A DNA stretch of 64,000 nt from Owenia fusiformis. Its lineage: Eukaryota; Annelida; Polychaeta; Sabellida; Oweniidae. Location of the stretch: NCBI GenBank assembly GCA_903813345.2, contig CAIIXF020000002.1, positions 19,048,455 through 19,112,454 of the forward strand, read 5' to 3'. Positions 60,176-64,000 of this stretch are shown here, piece by piece; the stretch's first letter is position 1, and each line of letters begins with the position of its first letter. The position numbers and the translations under genes are program-made. The notes below the pieces were generated by a model, which worked only from the letters and a program-made list of their open reading frames with translations, had not been told where the DNA came from and did not search any database.

Positions 60176-61142
60176 TTTTAACAGTTTTATTTTTGAACAT
60201 ACCCAATGGACCTCAAATTCACATAAAGTGACCACTAGGAGCTGAACACAATGGAGCTCAATTTGCTGGTCTACAAAAATAAATGCAATATGTGTTTCTG
60301 GTGTATATATAAGTTTTTGGTGAAAAACACAATGGTAGGTCTAAAAATAGTACCATGGGTACTGCACTCACATGAGGTTTAAATATTTTAAATATTTACA
60401 TTCTTTAAATTTATGTAACATATAGAAGCTTTGAAACTTGGTTGATATGTAGTATATTTTATGTACCTTATTTTGAAGTCTTAAGAGCACTGATATTAAA
60501 TAATAATAACATTGATAACTTGAAAAAGCACAAAAGTTCACATTTTATGTCGCTTATTTTGAAGCTATAGCGCACTTTTCATTGAACACATAAATGAAGG
60601 CAGTTGAAAATTGGTTGATATCAGAAATATTTTATGTTAAGCTTATTTAGATTTTCGAAGCCTTAATGAGAGTGTCTGATCAGGAGCCTTCATCTGACCG
60701 TATGTATGTGTCTGACCAGGAGCCTGCGTATGACCAGGACTCTGCATCTGACCATGAACATGCATCATGGCTTAAAGTTCTTCAGGAATTTCTGGAAAAA
60801 TGGATCAAAATCTGACCCCATTGAGTTCAATACAAATCTGGATTTATATTAGGAGGGGGGGGGGGTGGGGGTAAGAGGTCAAGTAAGGGTTTCAAAATTT
60901 AGGTCATATTTGTTTATTTTTTTCCTAAGAAAATACGTTTTCCTCCAAATTTGAAAGTATATGCAATAGGTCTACATTACTCTCAAAAGCACTCGATCAA
61001 ATCTCACCAGGAACCTACATATTTAAGGACAGGGTGCATGTTCGGAATTTTGCTGCATTCCTCAGTTGAGTCACATGTTATTGTTCAAATAGGGATAACT
61101 CCTTCCCCACATTGTCTACCTCTTTCATTTTTGCATAAAGAA
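60176..61142. other. Intron sequence without exon
   Basis: AT-rich. Contains a short CTGACCAGGAGCCT/CTGACCATGA direct repeat cluster at about 60675-60765 and a G-run at about 60845. No coding exon supported. Confidence 0.4.
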
Positions 61143-61308
61143 TGCACTTATGTGCCTAGAAAAGACTGGTGAGAAGAGTTTTATCATAAAATGTATAAAA
61201 AACGAGAAAATTAAGAAAAATTTCAGAAAATTTTCTCACTGAATTTTCCCTTTTATACATTTTACAAAACAAATCTTCTCACCAGTCTTTTCAAGGCACA
61301 TAAGTGCA
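61143..61308. repeat. Hairpin with 34-bp arms
   Basis: GCACTTATGTGCCTAGAAAA (plus GACTGGTGAGAAGA) and its complement, one mismatch in 34; inner sequence is also partly self-complementary (AAAATGTATAAAAAACGAG against TTTTATACATTTTAC). Located between the BEN exon and its zinc-finger exons. Confidence 0.75.
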
Positions 61309-61403
61309 AAAGTCTAGCATAGCAATCAGAAGCTTTTGTCTGCATTAACCTACAATTCCCTGACATTTCCAGATCCCCCAAAAATCAATTTCCATGCATT
61401 ATG

Positions 61404-61840
61404 CCGTTCAGAATTGCCTTGATTTTTTGTTTACCCGATGGCTGACCCTTCTTCGGTTTTGACATCTGAAGTGTCTGTTGCAACCAATCTTGCGGGACAG
61501 CAATGTTTCCATTCAGCAAAAGTTTAAACGAAAAAATCAGTCCATTGTTAGCATTAAAATCCGTGACGTCACGATATATTAATCCGCCTTGATTATTTGT
61601 TTACCCAATGGCTGACCCTTCTTCGGTTTTGACATCTGAAGTGTCTGTTGCAACCAATCTTGCGGGACAGCAATGTTTCAATTCAGCAAAAGTTTAAACG
61701 AAAAAATCAGTTTCTCTGCAAGAGGCCATTCAGAATTGCCTTGAATATTTGTTTACCCAATGGCTGACCCTTCTTCGGTTTTGACATCTGAAGTGTCTGT
61801 TGCAACCAATCTTGGGGGACAGCAATGTTTCCATTAACCT
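61404..61840 (-). pseudogene. Three partial copies of the BEN exon
   Basis: Copies at about 61404-61540, 61584-61710 and 61719-61840 repeat the middle of the exon at 62150-62396 (NGNIAVPQDWLQQTLQMSKP, then KKGQP). All three lack the exon 3' part and donor. The copy nearest the real exon keeps an acceptor (CTGATTTTAG before GTTAATGG) but skips the codons between VNG and NIAV and runs to a stop. Copies 1 and 2 share a diverged edge (AGTTTAAACGAAAAAATCAG). Confidence 0.8.
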
Positions 61841-62149
61841 AAAATCAGTTCGAGTACTGATTTTAAATTGTTAACTTGTAGAAGCACAACAATGTTCATA
61901 TTTTATGCAGCTTATTTTGAAGTCTTTGAACAGTAGCCCTTGCTGTAGCACACTTTTCATTGAACGCCTCAGTGAAGGTAGTTGGAGAAGACTTGAGTAC
62001 CTGAGCTGTGTATCCTGCAACATAACCAAAATACATTATCATTTGATATGTTTTATATAAGCTGTACTAGTAAGGAAGTAGTATTTTTGTATAATCACCG
62101 AGATGAATCAAAACTGACATAATTTATTAGTAGTTCATTAAAAACTTAC

Positions 62150-63772
62150 CTGCCAAATCTTGGTAGACTGGCTTCATTAGAGGGTTCGCCATGACCGCAG
62201 CTCTTCCCCCCTTAAGGCAAAGCTGGTGAGGTTCGAAGAGGCCATTCAGAATTGCCTTGATTATTTGTTTACCCGATGGCTGACCCTTCTTCGGTTTTGA
62301 CATCTGAAGTGTCTGTTGCAACCAATCTTGGGGGACAGCAATGTTTCCATTCGGCAAAAGTTTAACATGGCCCTCAGGAGCTTTGTCTCCATTAACCTAA
62401 ATCAGAGAATACAGTAAATATGCAATTCCAGATATTAAAAAATTCAACAAAGCGAAATGATGTCAGTCACCTCTTCTGAGTCACATTACTATTCAAATCA
62501 GCTTCAGTCAGAATGCCTCTATGATGAAGGGAATTGCATCTGCATATGGAGGTGAAAAGTTTGAGTTAGTGCCTAACATATTTAACTACAAATTCGATTA
62601 CTTGAAGCAATGTATTTTATATTTTAATTACTTCATTTTTCATGGTACAAATCAATGTATAGCAGGGCTAACTTTTCACTGAATTCAAATATGATATTTA
62701 AAAGATGGAAAAGAGGTACAATATGCAAATCAGCATACAACATTTTTCAACCAGTTTTTGAGTTATAAGCTGGACAAACAAATCAATGGATGAACAGACG
62801 AATGGATGGACGACTTCTCTATATCCCTCTATGACTTCGTTTGGTGGGATAATAAGACTGACTTGAATCTTACCAATATATACTTTACTAGTGGCTTGTA
62901 GGGCCTTGTTCTGGGCCTGTAGACCCTGTCCTGGTGGCATTCTGAACTTTTCTTTGTGAATAGTTCTAGTTGCTTCTTTAGCTCTAAATAATCATATTTT
63001 ACAAATATTAGGAGAGTACATGTACATGTATAACTGTATAAAGTGGTCCACCTTACTGTACGCCCGGTATTATTCACGAGTTTTAATTTCGCGAATTTTG
63101 AGAAATACCAATTTTGCGGCCATTAAATTTCGCGGATTTCAAAGGTTTCAATTCCATTATTCTCTGAATCCTCAAGCTCTGTAAACTAATTTATAGTAAT
63201 TACACCTACCCAATGTCATATTTGGATAAGATTTACAATTTCTAGATCTTAGTCAACAGCATGTTGCACCTCAGCCTTTAATTGGCGAAATTCGCGACGA
63301 TTAATTTTCGCGATTTTAACACAGTCGCGAAAAGCGCGAAACTAAATCACACGCAAAAAAATACCGGGGGTACAGTATTAGATCCTTGTATGTAAGTGTT
63401 TATTAATATGTTTATTGGACTGAAGAAGATAGTAATCAATATTTTAATTGAATGTGTATTTATTACTGACTTAATTTCCGGAATGGGTAACACATGGCTA
63501 TAGAGCGACATCTATGTATAAAAAAAATCAAACTAAATCACAATCAAATATGATGTAGGCCAATCTTACACAACTGTGGATATATGAGGTAACTGGTTGA
63601 TCTAATTTCTACTGTATTAGCTCAATTATATGGTCAAGCATATATTTGACAATGTCATATTCATACCTTCATTTACCTGCCTCAGTTTCTTTATCTCATC
63701 TGCATCATTGTTTATTTTGTTGTTGGCAAGGCATGCTGATGCAAGAGGTTGATATTGTTCTGGGCTAGCATC
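62150..63772 (-). CDS. Shared part of BEN-domain/zinc-finger gene (5' incomplete)
   Basis: Three exons on the minus strand: 63772-63677, 62981-62874 and 62396-62150. The joins between them are phase 0. The last ends with one base (G|GTAAG), which fits the three zinc-finger exons. The first two give a coiled coil, DADEIKKLRQ joined to LKKQLELFTKK, then a basic stretch YRPRTRPYKPLVKYIL. The third exon (82 codons) reads GHVKLLPNGNIAVPQDWL, KQIIKAILNGLFEPHQL and MANPLMKPVYQDLA; the size and helix pattern fit a BEN domain, a DNA-binding or protein-contact module of transcription regulators. The acceptor of the middle exon (TATTTAGAG) is weak but is the one that keeps frame. Upstream exons lie beyond the window end, so the N-terminus (possibly BTB, as in related animal genes) is unseen. 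The BEN call rests on pattern only. Confidence 0.75.
63054..63377. repeat. Foldback element rich in CGCGAAATT
   Basis: Ends TACTGTACGCCCGGTATT and AATACCGGGGGTACAGTA with TTTCGCG/CGCGAAA words in between (TTAATTTCGCGAATTTTG, CGAAATTCGCGACGATTAAT). It lies in the intron between the first two visible exons of the BEN gene. Confidence 0.65.
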
Positions 63773-64000
63773 TGGAACATATATTGATTTTAGAAAGTTA
63801 ATAAAATTTCATAATTTGTTGATCATTCCTATTAGATGTAAACGAAAATATAGGCCCATAACTTTTATAAAAATAAATTACAGTAGGACCCCAAAGATAT
63901 ATGTATAAATAAAGCAACTCTATCTAATTTTGGAAAACCTTAGCCAAATTTATGATTTGGCTTTGCTGTTGTATATGTCTAGTTTTAAATGTTAATTTTG

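Noticed and set aside
62829-62940. A start codon at the ATG of MPPGQGLQAQ
   Set aside because: This frame does not continue in phase into the BEN exon, while the LKKQLELF frame does.
63677-63772. Reading the last visible exon in the frame starting ASPEQYQPL
   Set aside because: That frame meets a stop inside the exon; the phase-0 frame (LLHQHALPTNK) is open and joins the next exon as a coiled coil.

Overview
This window is animal (metazoan) nuclear DNA. The genes are split by introns with GT-AG junctions that agree in phase. It carries calcium-binding EGF, collagen, C2H2 zinc-finger, BEN and NB-ARC-type domains, and it is AT-rich and full of transposon remnants. The gene content and an LTR retrotransposon with a Gmr1-type gene order suggest a marine invertebrate, for example a lophotrochozoan or a non-vertebrate deuterostome. 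The sequence does not let me name the species. All gene models were assembled by eye from open frames, splice sites and phase. None has transcript support here.

Layout. 2.9-6.7 kb (minus): a five-part STAND/NB-ARC ATPase gene, counting its 3' UTR part (881 aa model). 9.5-16.6 kb (plus): a complete, young Ty3/gypsy-class LTR retrotransposon whose integrase lies before the reverse transcriptase, inserted in an older Tc1/mariner relic. 16.9-18.1 kb: a decayed DIRS-like element. 18.9-26.5 kb (minus): a paralogue of the first STAND gene (950 aa model) with an extra exon holding a RHIM-like amyloid-type motif; its introns are loaded with inverted-repeat elements. 25.1-27.7 kb: two mariner-type elements, one of them a head-to-head palindrome. 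27.7-34 kb: no gene seen.

34.0-46.0 kb (plus): a 15-exon gene for a single-pass membrane protein (1143 aa model). It has a signal peptide, four copies of a two-exon beta-rich module (VWRP...GDMLGFY), Thr-rich mucin-like linkers, a short collagen stretch, EGF repeats, a transmembrane helix and a short tail. All 15 exons sum to a multiple of three. One intron of this gene contains a 67-bp minisatellite made from the 3' end and splice donor of an EGF exon.

46.4-64 kb (minus): the 3' half of a gene with a coiled coil and a BEN-type domain, followed by three alternative last exons. Each of these has the same acceptor phase, a pair of C2H2 zinc fingers and its own stop. A fourth, decayed finger exon lies at 46.4-46.6 kb. 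This is a lola-like arrangement: one shared N-terminal part and a choice of DNA-binding ends. LINE fragments and several foldback elements fill the space between exons.

The two STAND genes look like innate-immunity or cell-death sensors, and the mosaic membrane protein looks like a cell-surface recognition or adhesion molecule. Those roles are inferences from domain content. There is no operon-like relation between neighbours.
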